64,000 nt of DNA from Ophiostoma sp. CBS 140.51. Lineage: Eukaryota; Ascomycota; Sordariomycetes; Ophiostomatales; Ophiostomataceae. The stretch is taken from NCBI GenBank assembly GCA_029298735.1, contig JANSLP010000014.1, positions 186,001-250,000 of the forward strand, in the 5' to 3' direction. The notes under the pieces were generated by a model. It did not search any database. It worked only from the letters and a program-made list of their open reading frames with translations, and was not told the origin of the DNA. Position numbers and translations under genes: made by a program. This document shows, piece after piece, positions 45,615 to 57,250 of this stretch (the stretch's first letter is position 1; every line of letters begins with the position of its first letter).

Positions 45615-46790
45615 ATGGGTGTCACCGACGACAGCGGCGTTATGCCGGAGCAGATCAACTACAACATTGTGACCCTCACCCGCTTCCTGACTGAGGAGCA
45701 GAACAAGCACTCCGAGGCTACTGGCGATTTCACGTAAGTTTTGCTATTCCGATTTCCCTTCTTTTTGGTTGATCTCTCGCCGTTCAGCTACCAGCCTTCT
45801 CCCTTTCCCCGTATCCGAACTGCCCCTCACTAACACCAATATGCCTACAGACTCCTGTGCCACGCTCTGCAGTTCTCCTTCAAGTCTATTGCCTACTACA
45901 TCCGCCGTGCCACCTTGATCAACCTGACGGGTCTGGCCGGTTCGTCCAACACTACTGGTGACGACCAGAAGAAGCTCGATGTCATTTCCAACGACCTGTT
46001 CATCGAGGTTATGCGCTCGTCCGGCCGCTGCTCCCTGCTGGTGTCTGAGGAGGAGGAGAACATCATCTTCTTCTCCGGCGCCAACTCGGCCGACAGCAAG
46101 TCCAGCGAGCACGCACGCTACGCTGTTGCTTGCGACCCCATCGACGGTAGCTCCAACCTCGACGCCGGTGTCTCTGTCGGCACCATCTTTGCTATTCACA
46201 AACTGGCCGAGGGCTCGACTGGTGAGGCTGCAGACATCCTGAAGCCCGGTACCGAGCTGGTCGCCGCCGGTTTCACAATGTACGGTGCCTCTGCACAGCT
46301 CGTCATCACCATGAAGGGCGGCAGCGTCAACGGCTTCACCCTCGACAACGGCCTCGGCGAGTTCATCCTTACCCACCCCGACATGCGCCTGCCCAAGAAG
46401 CGCGCCATCTACTCAGTTAACGAGGGTAACTCGCTCTACTGGGACGACCGCGTCAAGTCCTACTTCAACTCCCTCAAGGAGGCCCAGCCTGACAACGGCA
46501 AGCCCTACAGCTCGCGTTACATTGGCAGCATGGTCGCCGATGCCTACCGCACACTGCTTTACGGTGGCATTTTTGCCTACCCCGCCGACTCCAAGAGCCC
46601 CAAGGGCAAGCTCCGTATTCTGTACGAATGCGCCCCCATGGCCATGGTCTTTGAGAACGCCGGCGGCCAGGCCGTCAACTCGAAGATGGAGCGCATGCTC
46701 GAGGTTGTGCCTGAACACATCCACGACAAGTCCGGCATCTTCATGGGCAGCTACGACGAGGTTGAGAAGGTTAAGTCGTTCCACAAGTAG
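45615..46790 (+). CDS. FBP1: fructose-1,6-bisphosphatase
   Basis: Two exons, 45615-45733 and 45851-46790, giving 352 aa. The 117-nt intron (GTAAGT, CTAAC) interrupts GDF-T-LLCHALQ. Metal- and substrate-binding motifs are present: CDPIDGSSNLDAGVSVGTIF (Asp and Glu ligands of Mg), YSVNEGNSLYWDD, YIGSMVADAYRTLLYGG, and the active-site signature GKLRILYECAPMA. The enzyme hydrolyses fructose 1,6-bisphosphate to fructose 6-phosphate, the committed step of gluconeogenesis. The N-terminus (MGVTDDSGVMPEQINYNIVT) lacks the Arg-Arg-x-Ser site and the second-position Pro that control yeast Fbp1 phosphorylation and degradation, so regulation likely differs. Codon bias is strong, as in well-expressed genes. 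Confidence 0.97.
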
Positions 46791-47488
46791 GCGCTTATTT
46801 TTTGGATATATTTTGGATAATGTTCTATTGCATCATTTTTTTTCATTTTTTTTTTCATTGGATTTTTTGGCTATCCATTCTCGAGAGCACCAATTATTAT
46901 GTATTTTGATGACGATATAAAGAAAAATGGATATTAGACCCATGATTTCTCCAACCTGCTTAGGAGCCCTTTGCTTTGCTCTTCCCATTTCTCCAATTGT
47001 GCATTTGGATTTTCCGGTCCATGTTTTTCTTTTACTCGTCCTCGTTGCGTTTTCAATTGTCCCACAGACTGTCGAGATGTCGGCTCTCCGTCGGGAATAT
47101 GGTCGCAACCAATTTGCAGCACGGCCATTGGTCCCTTGCCAGATTAACACCAGCTTGGCTGCCGTCCCTGTCTCGCCCAATAGCAGATCAGATCACGAAC
47201 AACCTTCCCATTTTGGCTGGGGTCTTGGAGTAACGGGCTTTGCCTCTCCTCACCCCCTTTCCCCAGCCGCGTCTTATTCAAAATGCAATGTTCGGAGTAA
47301 AAATGCAACGACGGTGAGGAGAAGGGAAATCTCGTGTTTTTCGGACGAGGTTTTTGCGTCGACATTCGTCTTGTCATGATTTTGCCTTTCGCATTCCCCG
47401 TTGCCTTTTTTCTTTTTCCGAGTCTTTTTTTAACTTCGAATCGGACAACCGTTTATTATCATCCGACCTCTCCACACCGCACTCCACC
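46791..47488. other. intergenic region, FBP1 to P450
   Basis: About 700 bp: T-rich 3' flank of FBP1, then the P450 promoter, with a pyrimidine-rich stretch at 47375-47440. No gene was found. Confidence 0.5.
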
Positions 47489-49294
47489 ATGGCCTTTTCC
47501 GACCTGTCGGCCATTGCCATTGGCCTTGGCACTCTTTACTTTATTCTTTACCGCCTGCAGTTGCGCCGGAGCCGCCCCGACGAACCGCCCGTCATCCCGG
47601 CTCCGGGCCTGCCGTTTCTCGGCCACGTCCTGTGCATGGCGCTGCAGGGCGGCCGCTACATGCAGCAACTCGGCCTCCGGATCCAGCACATGGCTCAGGG
47701 CGGTGTAGGTACAGCGCTCGGCGGCCCTACCCCGTCGGCAGTGTCTTTTCCATCCTCGTCCTCGACGTCCTCACAAGCGCCCACGGGAATTGTCACGCTT
47801 CCAGTCCCGGGCTCGCGCATCTACCTCGTAACCGATCCGTCTCTTGCAGCGGCCGTGCAGCGCGCGTCCCGCGCCATGTCCTTCACGCCACTTGTGCCCG
47901 ATGTCACCCGCCGTGTCCTTGGCCTCGATGAGAAGACAGTCGGTATTGTCCGTGGTGAGAATTTAGCAGTAGCGACTTCGCCAAAACCTAGGCCAGCGGC
48001 GACATCATCGACAGGACCAACCATGTCCATTGTCGATGACCAGAAATACGACGAGTCATACGGCTTCCTAGCCGACATGCACAGCATGGTTTACAGCTAC
48101 TTGGGGCCCGGCGATACGCTGACGACCTTTGTAAAAGATGCAGTCGGCGAGTTAGTTGGCCAAGTCAACTCGTATGCCTCTGGTCTCGAAGCATCGACCA
48201 TTTCCACTCCAACATCTCCTGTTGTCGACCTTCTAGCCTGGATGAAGCACTTCGTGACATTTGGCACGGCCCGATTCTTGTACGGACCGCACAATCCTCT
48301 CGCCGTGGAACCCGAGCTAGAGCCGGCTTTCTGGGATTTTGTGCACGGTCTTGGACGACTGCTTCTTGTGGGTGACCGCCGGCCGGGCTCACTGATGGCA
48401 TCGCTTTTGGGTGGACGTCCCTTTGCCGCACGGGAACGGTTGGTGGATGGCTTCACGACGTACCTCACGGCGGACGAGCACCTGTCGAGTGATAGTAGCG
48501 AGATTGTGCGACGTCGAGTTGCCATTGCTGACCGTTACGGCTGGGCCCGTGCCAGCACAGCACGGTCCGAGCTATCGTTCTTGTTTGCCGGTATCATCAA
48601 CACAGCAGTGACCTCGTTCTGGGTCGTTCTCCGGCTCTTCTCCAACCCAGACCTACTAAAGACTGTACGCCAGGAGCTGAAACAAGGTGGTGACGACAAC
48701 AGCGACGGCGACACTCTCAGCATCGAGCACATACGGACTGGCTGCCCGACCTTAAATGCCGTCTACCAGGAGTGCCTCCGCCTGGGCTCCAACAACATGT
48801 CGACCCGTCTTGTTCTATCCGACACTATGCTGGCAGACCGATACTTTTTGCGAGCCGGCTCCGTGGTGCAAATTGCTGCCGGCGTCATCCATGCCGACCC
48901 ATCACTCTGGGGCGCTGATGTCGATACGTTTGATCCGACAAGGTTCCTTCCCAAGACGACATCCAAGACGGACAAGATACCAGAAAAGGCAACGTCAACT
49001 GCCCCGAAACGCCATCCAGCTGCTTTCCGTGCATTTGGCGGTGGCAAAACTTTGTGCCCCGGACGGCACTTTGCAACGGCCGAGATTTTATCGTTTGCGG
49101 CGGCAGTGGTGCTCACCTTTGATGCGGAGGACGCTACGGCATCTGCTAAGGGCCAGCACGGCGTGCCGCCCAAAGTCCCGCCGCGAAATGACCGGGTGTT
49201 GCCCATCCACATTTTGGAGCCGGCCGCGAAGGATGTGCCGCAGGTTCGGCTTCGACTTCGGCGGCCAGGCCGAGCTCTCCGAGTTGTGCCATAA
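47489..49294 (+). CDS. cytochrome P450, CYP7/CYP8-like
   Basis: Single exon, 601 aa, start ATG at 47489 (CACCATGG context); upstream in-frame sequence is leader. An N-terminal membrane helix (LSAIAIGLGTLYFILYRLQL) is followed by the Pro-rich hinge PPVIPAPGLPFLGH. The I-helix reads LFAGIINTAVTSFW (near 367), the ExxR motif is ECLR (about 428), and the heme loop is FGGGKTLCPGRHFA with Cys about 523. All core P450 elements are present. The I-helix lacks the usual acid-Thr pair and instead has Asn before TxxxxFW, as in CYP7/CYP8 (sterol 7-hydroxylase / prostacyclin synthase) relatives. Length exceeds the usual 500 aa because of low-complexity Ser/Thr loops (for example near 85-100). The substrate cannot be told. 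It follows FBP1 on the same strand; no biosynthetic cluster surrounds it. Confidence 0.88.
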   Translation: MAFSDLSAIAIGLGTLYFILYRLQLRRSRPDEPPVIPAPGLPFLGHVLCMALQGGRYMQQLGLRIQHMAQGGVGTALGGPTPSAVSFPSSSSTSSQAPTGIVTLPVPGSRIYLVTDPSLAAAVQRASRAMSFTPLVPDVTRRVLGLDEKTVGIVRGENLAVATSPKPRPAATSSTGPTMSIVDDQKYDESYGFLADMHSMVYSYLGPGDTLTTFVKDAVGELVGQVNSYASGLEASTISTPTSPVVDLLAWMKHFVTFGTARFLYGPHNPLAVEPELEPAFWDFVHGLGRLLLVGDRRPGSLMASLLGGRPFAARERLVDGFTTYLTADEHLSSDSSEIVRRRVAIADRYGWARASTARSELSFLFAGIINTAVTSFWVVLRLFSNPDLLKTVRQELKQGGDDNSDGDTLSIEHIRTGCPTLNAVYQECLRLGSNNMSTRLVLSDTMLADRYFLRAGSVVQIAAGVIHADPSLWGADVDTFDPTRFLPKTTSKTDKIPEKATSTAPKRHPAAFRAFGGGKTLCPGRHFATAEILSFAAAVVLTFDAEDATASAKGQHGVPPKVPPRNDRVLPIHILEPAAKDVPQVRLRLRRPGRALRVVP

Positions 49295-52200
49295 TGACGA
49301 GGAGGCTCACAAATTTCTTTTGATACATTGTCTGGCAAAAAAGATTTGAACGGTAATGATTGTGTACGACATGTTTTGGAGTCAAAATAGTAACCATACT
49401 TGGCGACATTCACCCTTAATAGTACTGTGGTTTCACCAAGGTGCATATGAGCATGTGTAAGGCACATCGTCCTTCCTGCAGTGCCAAGAACAAGAAACGT
49501 GCTCGCTTGTTGATCACTGCTCGCCGGACTGATCAGGGTCCAGAGCTCTAGAAACGGAGAGTTGCACTCTTTCTACCGCCGCAATATATGAACGAAGTAT
49601 CAAAAGTATTGGGGAGCTTCCTTCTCAGGGTAGGGCCATGTCAAAATACCCACTTGGATCTGGCTTCGCAGCGGTTCTAAAGAGAAAAAAATAAAACGAT
49701 AAAAAAGAGAGCTTTTGAATACTTTCATGAGACTACACCATGCACCGGCATTGTGCGACGACGTGGGAAAAGGCTGGGAATACGTCGCATCCATCACCGA
49801 GGATGGAATGGGCCGAAAGAGGACAAGAGCAACGCAGCACAATACAATACAAATGCAGAAGGAATACAAGTCACAAAATACGACATAGCGACATAATGGC
49901 AAGTGGTCCCTCGACCAAAGCTTTCCTAAAGAGGATGTCCCATTTTCGGGGATCCTTTTTGGTAGCAAAATAAAATCATAAAAAAAAGCTTGTCTTGGCC
50001 ATTTTTCGCGCTTCATCTCATGCACGTCGGGCCACCCGTTGGATACCGGTGCACTCTCGTGGTGGGTGGGTTTTTTCTTTCTCCTTTCTGTGTATGTTTG
50101 GTTTGGTGTGCGTCTGTGGTAACAGATCGACAGAGCAGCACGCCAGGGAGGGAACATCCCGTAGCGGGCGCGCGGGACCACGTTGATCGGGGGCCGGCCA
50201 CGATTGGCTGCCTTGTCGCTGGGGAATACGTCCCGCTGCCGGTGGAGGTGATGGATTTCGTGGGTTCGTGGGATATTTCGCCTTTTTGATTATATTTTTG
50301 TTATGTTATGTGATCCACCTCGACGAGTCCCGGCGCCATCGACCAGGAAAGACGAGCTTGAGGGTGGAGGGTACGACTATGCTTTCAATAGTGATAAAAT
50401 ACGGCAGTGGACTGCAAGGTGAGGTCGATGTAAAACGGATAACGGCTCGGGGTATTTTCCAGAATGAGTTTGGAAACACTCGCTCGAGAAGGCTGACGCG
50501 GCGAAATGGGCGATGTGAGGGTTGACCTGCGGACTGTGTGTAATATTGTGTGCGTTCTTTGTTGATGTGTACAAAGTATTGTTGTTTCGATACCTCAATA
50601 TGTCGCACTGTCTGAACTCGTATTTTGATGTTAGTTGTCGCCTCATCCGACCATATCAGACCCATCGAAATGTTGCGAGTCAGTCTTTTGTGGTGGCCTG
50701 TCGTTATCGAGGCTGGCTTACACGTGCCCTCGGTGCCACGTGTATCCGTGCTTGTAGCATGTTCACCGCGAACTTTTAATTCCAAGATGCGCAGACAGCG
50801 CCCAGAGCCTCGATCCTTCAAGTACATACAACACTTGTTGGACATGGATAGATCCATCGTTTCTTGGGCCCCCATCGAGGCACGGAATAAGCCGTAAATA
50901 CACCGTAATACCCCGAGATGTTGCACTCGGTGAACCAAATCAGATTCATACAGCCAGGACGGGACTGCTGCCGTCTCCGAACTGCGTACTGCTCCGTTAG
51001 GTGTCACTTGATCGAAATGGTTTACCGTCAAGTGTACCGAAAACTTGAACTTGTCATTGAACGGAATAAGGTCAGTGGCTCACACTAAAGACAAGACGTT
51101 TTGGAAACCGCAAAAACCGATACAACCTTTCCCAAGCCGTACATCGGAGAGTAAAAAAATACCAAAGACCGGCAGGCTGGACATCAGTCGCTAGAACTCG
51201 TATGGTTACATTTGGTCCTCGTTGAAACGCGGCGGTATGTGTTAGTGCCTTTCAAGCAGCTCGAGAACCAGGTGCTTTTTCCCTGAAAAACGTCGCCTCT
51301 TGTCTGGACTCGTCTTCTTCTTCAGGAAGGTGAAAGTGGGATCTAGATGAAGCTAAAATGTGCAGTCCAAACAAAAGAAAGCATGTTCTGAGCCAGTCTC
51401 CAGTCGTCAAAGGCGGTGGAGACACCTGAGGAGAAAGAAAAAGAACAAATTATGCAGGCTGTCGAAAGAGGAACGACGGAGAAAAAGCGAAAAGAAAACC
51501 CACAGTTCAAGCCAGACAGGGCACAAATGGGCCGCTACAAGCCAAGCAGGCCTATCAGCCAAGTAGCCGAGCTCACAACAAGCAAATGGCTTGGAAGGAT
51601 CAAGCGTTATGTCTTTTCATCCTATGTTCTTTTCTTTTTGTCGTGTTGGCGTTCGTCGATTTTGCTGGAAGGTTGTCAGCTGCTAATACGGGCCAAGGTC
51701 TGAAAGTCTGGGGGATAGGTCAGCCTCTAGCGCCCATCCAACAGCTGTCGTGCAGGAGATCGTTGTCTTAATGAGGGGGATTGTCGGCGTCGCCGAGAAG
51801 GGTGTTCTTTCGTTGCAGTGTGTCGAGTTGCAGTTGGAGTTGCAGTCGACAGACCGTTCAGAAGATCGCCAAATCGGTGGGAAAGGGGAATTGGGGGGAG
51901 GTAAAGGGAAGGATGGGCGCCCAAGGGCCGTTTACCTTTTGGGGGCAATGTTTCCCTCAGTGTTTTGAGTGTTTTCCTCGCAGGGTAGGAGCGAGTCACG
52001 CCCGCGGAGGGGAATGAACATGTTTGTCAACTGTCACTTCGCTCCTTCCTGCACACGGACCTTTCAGCTGTCGGCGTTGCTTCTCTTTCCATCTTGGCCA
52101 GGCCCATTTCAAGCGTTACGTCGGATGCTGCATCGTCACTCCCTCGGTAATGTTACAGCCAAAAAGCTCAAGTCTCGACACTCTTTCCGCAGCTTACAAC

Positions 52201-54109
52201 GTACTGTTTGGCGGTCTGTGAGTGGCCACAAAACCGGCAAGAGCCCCGACAAGAAGCAAGAAACGGAGACAGAAAACAAAGAAAAAAAAACAAGAGGAAG
52301 GAGCGGGCAAGGGTGGAAGGAATCACCAACTGGAAGTGAAATTATGGTTTAAACAAGAAGAGGCAAGTGCGATTGGAGAGACAATGCTAGTCCCTGCACA
52401 GGAAAGCTTGGCTTGCGGCAGGCGGGATGCCGAGTCACGAGCCCCAAATAGGGACTGGTTCCAGCGCCCTTCCTACTGCAAAATTGACAAAAGTGCACCC
52501 TTTTCTGCCTTTTCCTCCCTTTGCTCCTGGTGCTTGTGCTTAGGCCAAGGTACAGTGGTAGGCACGGCGCTGTAACCCGACCTAAAGCGAAGGTGGCTCG
52601 CCAAGCCGGACGCCGTTGACGTCAGAGCTTGTATGGCACACAAAAAAAAAAGTAGGACCGACCGCACGAATGAAACAAGAAGGGAAAGAACAAAGATAGC
52701 GTTTTCAATACAAGGAAGGAGCAAAACAAGTGCTGCATTGACAAACTAAGTTTGGCAAGAGCAGAAAGAGCACTCGCGAAATACAGGGACAGAACTGTCA
52801 AACTGGAAAGTAGAATAACCAGCAAGGCTACTAAACGAGGCAGGCACGCCGAGAGGGAAGAGGAAGGCCGGGATGGCAGCCGCGTGCGCGCTGTCCAAGA
52901 TCATCACAAAAAACAGCGGGGCAATTTTTTTTTACGTCTGTTTGGCCGCATACAGTCGCACGCTGTCGCATTGCATCTCAAGAAGGGCACGGGCAAGAGA
53001 TAGGCAGAGGGTCGAATGTGACGGTTTGATACGATTCTTTTTAGCAAGAGAAAAGGCCAGAAAAGGCCAGACTGGACGCTGCCAGGCTGCGTAGAAGAAG
53101 ATGGAATCATGTGTCCCGGTCGACCAACACAAAAATGGGAAAGATGAATGGGCCTATCGAGCGGCCGGCCGCGACTGCCCCACGGCCAGGCTCTTTCCTT
53201 GAATCCTTATTCTAAGGTGCAGAAAGGAAGTGAAGAGAGAACGAGCATTCGCAACCTCGTGGAAGGTGCAGCCTTCACCTTCTGTTGCCGCCAACAGGAA
53301 TGAGCCAGAGATACAGTAATGATAGACTCGTAGACCCTTAGATTACGCTTTGCATATACAAATACGTGTCACACGGTATCTGCACAAACACAAGTATCTC
53401 CCACGTCTTTTGCGCCCACCGTATCACCAAGCGACCTCTTATTCCCAGAACCGACCAGACTCCAACAAACCCACCCACATGGGCACCATCACGCGTTCGG
53501 TCCCCATCGAGAGCCCACGGACGACCCAGTCTTTGCCCCCAAGAGCAAGGATCGGCAGCCCGACCAGGAGAGACGATAAAATATTAGAAAAAATATCAGA
53601 AACAACAGAAAAATTAGGCGGAAAGAAGAAAAAGAACCTTCCCAGAGGAAGATAGCAAAGCTTGGGCCTGTCCACTTTGTCTTTAGTCCTGTCCAACCCC
53701 CCTCCCCATTTTGCGCTCCACCCCCAACTTGGGATCCCCCATAAACAAATGCGCCTGCGGCAAGCTCGTGAAAGTCTACATTATTTGTTGAAGTACCAAC
53801 CAGCTTGTCTCTGCTCATCCCCCTCCCAAAGAGCTGCTTTTGTAAGGGCTTTTGTATCGAGAGTCGGATCCTCATATAAGCTGGTACTCCCACCCCCTCT
53901 TTCCTTCCCTTTTTAAACAGTACACCTTTTTTTGCTCCTTCCTCTCTTTTCTCTTTTCTCCTTCCCTCCTTCCTTCTTTTCAGTAAGAAGAAAGAAGAGA
54001 GTAGAGATCAAAACTCTTTCTCTCGGCAACTACCAAACTTAGTCCTCTCTCCCTCTCTCAACCTCACTCTCGATAGCTGTTCCCTGCATCTTTCCCACAC
54101 TCGCCCACC
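49295..54109. other. long intergenic stretch (4.8 kb) without a convincing gene
   Basis: Several short open frames occur on both strands, but none shows domains or codon bias, and the longest (around 50306-51031, -) lacks an ATG at its 5' end. Notable sequence: two CACGTG E-boxes at 50721-50726 and 50737-50742, a G-rich quadruplex-like motif at 51879-51908, and a 47-nt homopyrimidine run at 53935-53981. It could hold a long non-coding transcript or a large regulatory region for the downstream transporter. Confidence 0.5.
53875..53880 (+). promoter_or_regulatory. TATA box of the Git1-like transporter
   Basis: TATAAG (within CATATAAGC) lies about 230 bp upstream of the transporter ATG, followed by a pure CT tract, the same arrangement as in the BiP promoter. 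Confidence 0.45.
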
Positions 54110-55821
54110 ATGTCGTTCCTCAACCGCTTGACGGTTGCTGGCCGGCAGGCCGAGCGCGAGCAGGCTGAGAACATCATCCACGAAGTCGACGCCGAGAACA
54201 ACCTACCGCCTATTGACGAGAAACAGCCCCTGATTACTCTTCCCGTCGTTGCTTGCGGTGCCGGTCTCTTCTCGGACGGCTACATCAACAACGTGAGCCT
54301 TCCTTGACCCTGGACGAAATGGGAACCATGTTTATTGTGTTCAGTGCGAATTCTAACTTGTACAGGTCATCGGTTCCGTCACTACCATTCTGGCCCTCGA
54401 GTACGGCGATACGTGGTCCAACTCCCGGGCCAAGAGCGTCGTCAGTGCCATCGTTTTCGCCGGTACCGTCGTTGGCCAGCTGTTCTTCGGTGTTCTCGCC
54501 GACCGCTGGTCGCGCACCAACTCGCTGCTTGTCTCCACCGTCATTCTCTTCGTCTTCACTGCTCTGGCTGCTGGCTCCTACTACCATGGCGATACCATTG
54601 GCATGTTCAACATGCTGGCCGCGTGGCGTTTCTTCGTCGGTATTGGTATTGGCGGCGAGTACCCTGCGGGCTCCGTGGGTTGCGCTGAGTCGACAGGCGA
54701 GATCCGCAGCGGCTGGCGCCACTTTGTTTTCATTCTGTTCACGAACTCCATCATTGACTTTGGTTTCGTCATTGGTGCTTTTGTACCTTGTACGTTTCTT
54801 TTCTGTGTCTTTTTCTTTTCCTCTTCTTCTTTTTGTATTCCCGCATTTCTCTATATGGGCCTCGTGAACTAACATCAGCCCTACAGACGTTGTTGCCGCC
54901 GCCTGCCACAACGGCCACCTCGGCACCCAGTGGCGCACCTCGCTCGGTATCGGTACCGTCTTCCCGCTCGTCCTGTTCGTCATGCGCTTGTTCGTCAAGG
55001 AGAATGAGGAGTTCAACCGCAACTCCATGAAGGGTGCCCGCACCCCGTACTGGCTGGTCCTCAAGTTCTACGGCCCCCGCCTGGTTGTTGTCAGCTTGAT
55101 CTGGTTCATCTACGATTTCCTGACCTACGCTTTCGGCATCTACTCCTCGACCATCCTGGCCAACATCTTCCCCTCCGGCTCGCCCTTGACCACTATCTTC
55201 GGCTGGAACGTCGTCATCAACCTGTTCTACATGCCCGGTTCACTCCTCGGCGCCAAGGCCAGTGACTGGCTCGGCCCCCGCTGGTGCCTGATCACCGGTG
55301 TGCTTCTGCAGGCCATGGTCGGCTTCATCATGGCTGGTGACTACGCCAACCTGTCCCAGCCGCACATGGTCGGTGCCTTCGCCACCGTTTACGGTATTTT
55401 CCTATCGCTCGGCGAGTTCGGTCCCGGCAACAACATTGGTCTGTTGGCTGCTAAGACCTGCGCGACCGGTGTCCGTGGCCAGTACTACGGTATTGCCGCT
55501 GCCGTTGGCAAGATTGGCGCCTTTGTCGGCACCTACGTCTACCCCTACATTGAGGCTGCCGGTGGCGACAGTACCACCGCTTCGGCGCAGTACCCCTTCT
55601 TCGTCTCGTCTAGTCTGTCGGTTCTGTCTGCTCTGCTGGCCTTCTTCCTGCTGCCCAACGTCGGCCAGGACACGATCCAGTACGAGGATGCCCGTTTCCG
55701 TCGCTACTTGGAGGCCAATGGCTGGGACACTGCCCAGCTGGGTCTGCGCAAGGAGGACTCTGTCGAGCACGTCGAGAATGGTGCCGGTGTTATGTCCGAG
55801 AACAAGTCGGCGTCTCTGTAA
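54110..55821 (+). CDS. GIT1: MFS glycerophosphodiester/phosphate transporter (Git1-like)
   Basis: Three exons: 54110-54292, 54366-54789 and 54887-55821, giving 513 aa. Introns have donors GTGAGC and GTACGT and branch sites CTAAC/CTAAC. The ATG at 54110 is in a CACCATGT context. The sequence has twelve hydrophobic segments. Key MFS sites are GLFSDGYINN at TM1, VFAGTVVGQLFFGVLADRWS (loop 2-3 motif) and GIGIGGEYPAGSVGCAEST (TM4), which is the Git1 / phosphate:H+ symporter subfamily signature. Git1 proteins import glycerophosphoinositol or glycerophosphocholine by proton symport and are induced by phosphate starvation. The C-terminus is hydrophilic and ends NKSASL. The exact substrate is inferred from subfamily only. 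Confidence 0.88.
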
Positions 55822-57250
55822 ACTGAGATATTCGATGCAGAAACGAAGATAAAAATTGGGGAAAAAAAATTACGAGAACGATGCGACAAAACAGAGTGAG
55901 TGCCCACTGCCTCGCCATGCAGAATATTCGTTGGGTTAAGAGGATAAAGAGCGCTTTTGAATCAGTTGATAAATGGGGGCAATTTGGCATGAAAGCAAGC
56001 CTTTTTTGATTTATGTCTTGGTCTGTTTTATCATTCCATGCCCTTGTTTAGACAGGAGCCCCTTTGATTGTATGTTTGTTTCAATGATACCACTTGCAGT
56101 AGTAATAAAAATATCAAATTGTCTGCACCTTTTTCGTGACCTTTCATGATGTTATATTTGCAAAAATAATAGAAAGCAAAAATCGTTGATACTCTTAAAC
56201 TATACATTATATTTTGACTAAATCTACAATCATATCTAGACGCACTTGGCATATATGTACACACAAATTCTTCGCAAATATATTGATGCTGTGTGTCTCA
56301 GTCAAAGTTGAACAAAGGTTATTAAAGAAAGAATACAAGGCTAGTAAAGAACACGTGATAGACGAGTGAAACCGACGGCTCTAAACAGAGGATGTGACGA
56401 TAAACAATAAGACAAACGTTGTGCAAACAAGGTAAAATAATGATGCAAAAAAAGGACACACAAAATTAAAGTAAAATGAAAACAAACACGACAAAATCCA
56501 GTAATACGTCTCGTGTAGAAGAGGAATACACAGTTAAAAATATCTTCTTTATTTGCTAGGCATTAGTTATGATCGTGAAGTCGAGCGATGTACGTCGTAC
56601 ACAGTAAACATTGGCATCAATCATGAAATGTACCGCGGACATCGCATACAGACGAGCGTACTTGTCACAATCGCACGATTACAACGGACCTCATATTCAT
56701 ATAATGATTTTTGTTTTGTTTTTGTTTGATCTGGTAAAAAGTCAAATGCTCCCGAATACTCTTCCTTGTACGCCGGCCCAAAAAGTAATAGAGGAAAACA
56801 AAAAAGAAGGGAAGAAGCAGAAAGTAGAAAAGAAAGAAAAGTCCAAATCGAAAAACACGGAAAGGTAAAGAGCGAGAGTGAGAAGAGAAACCAAAAAAAA
56901 CCAATAAAAGACAGTCCAAAAAAAGAACAACATATTCCCATATCCTTGAATTCCCATCCCATTACGCCTTCGTTCGCATTTCACTGCATCCCAAATATCG
57001 TCTTCATTCTGTTCTTGTTCGGTTTGTCTTTCGGTCGGTTGTTTCTTTGTCGGTTGTTGTTTGTTGTTTGTTGTGTTTCTTTCGTTTGGACCTGTTAACA
57101 CTTTGGGTATCTCCCCCAGAATGCACCTGCCTGTGCAACCAACATCCTCCTCTAAAGAGACAAAGGAAAAGTAAAAGCAGAGGCTCACGATGAGCCGTGT
57201 AAAAAGTTGTGTCAAGGGACACAAATGTGTGAAAAGAGTGTCGGCGCCGA
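55822..57250. other. convergent intergenic region, transporter / NIMA kinase
   Basis: About 1.4 kb of AT-rich 3'-flanking DNA. 56030-56600 is the AT-richest part, and 56770-56930 is a purine-rich stretch on +. No gene was found. Confidence 0.5.

Noticed and set aside
49600..50181. 193-codon open frame on the - strand
   Set aside because: Composition is like intergenic DNA, and no motif or splice context supports it.
50306..51031. 241-codon open frame on the - strand in the large gap
   Set aside because: It begins with TTG rather than ATG and has no recognisable domain or codon bias.
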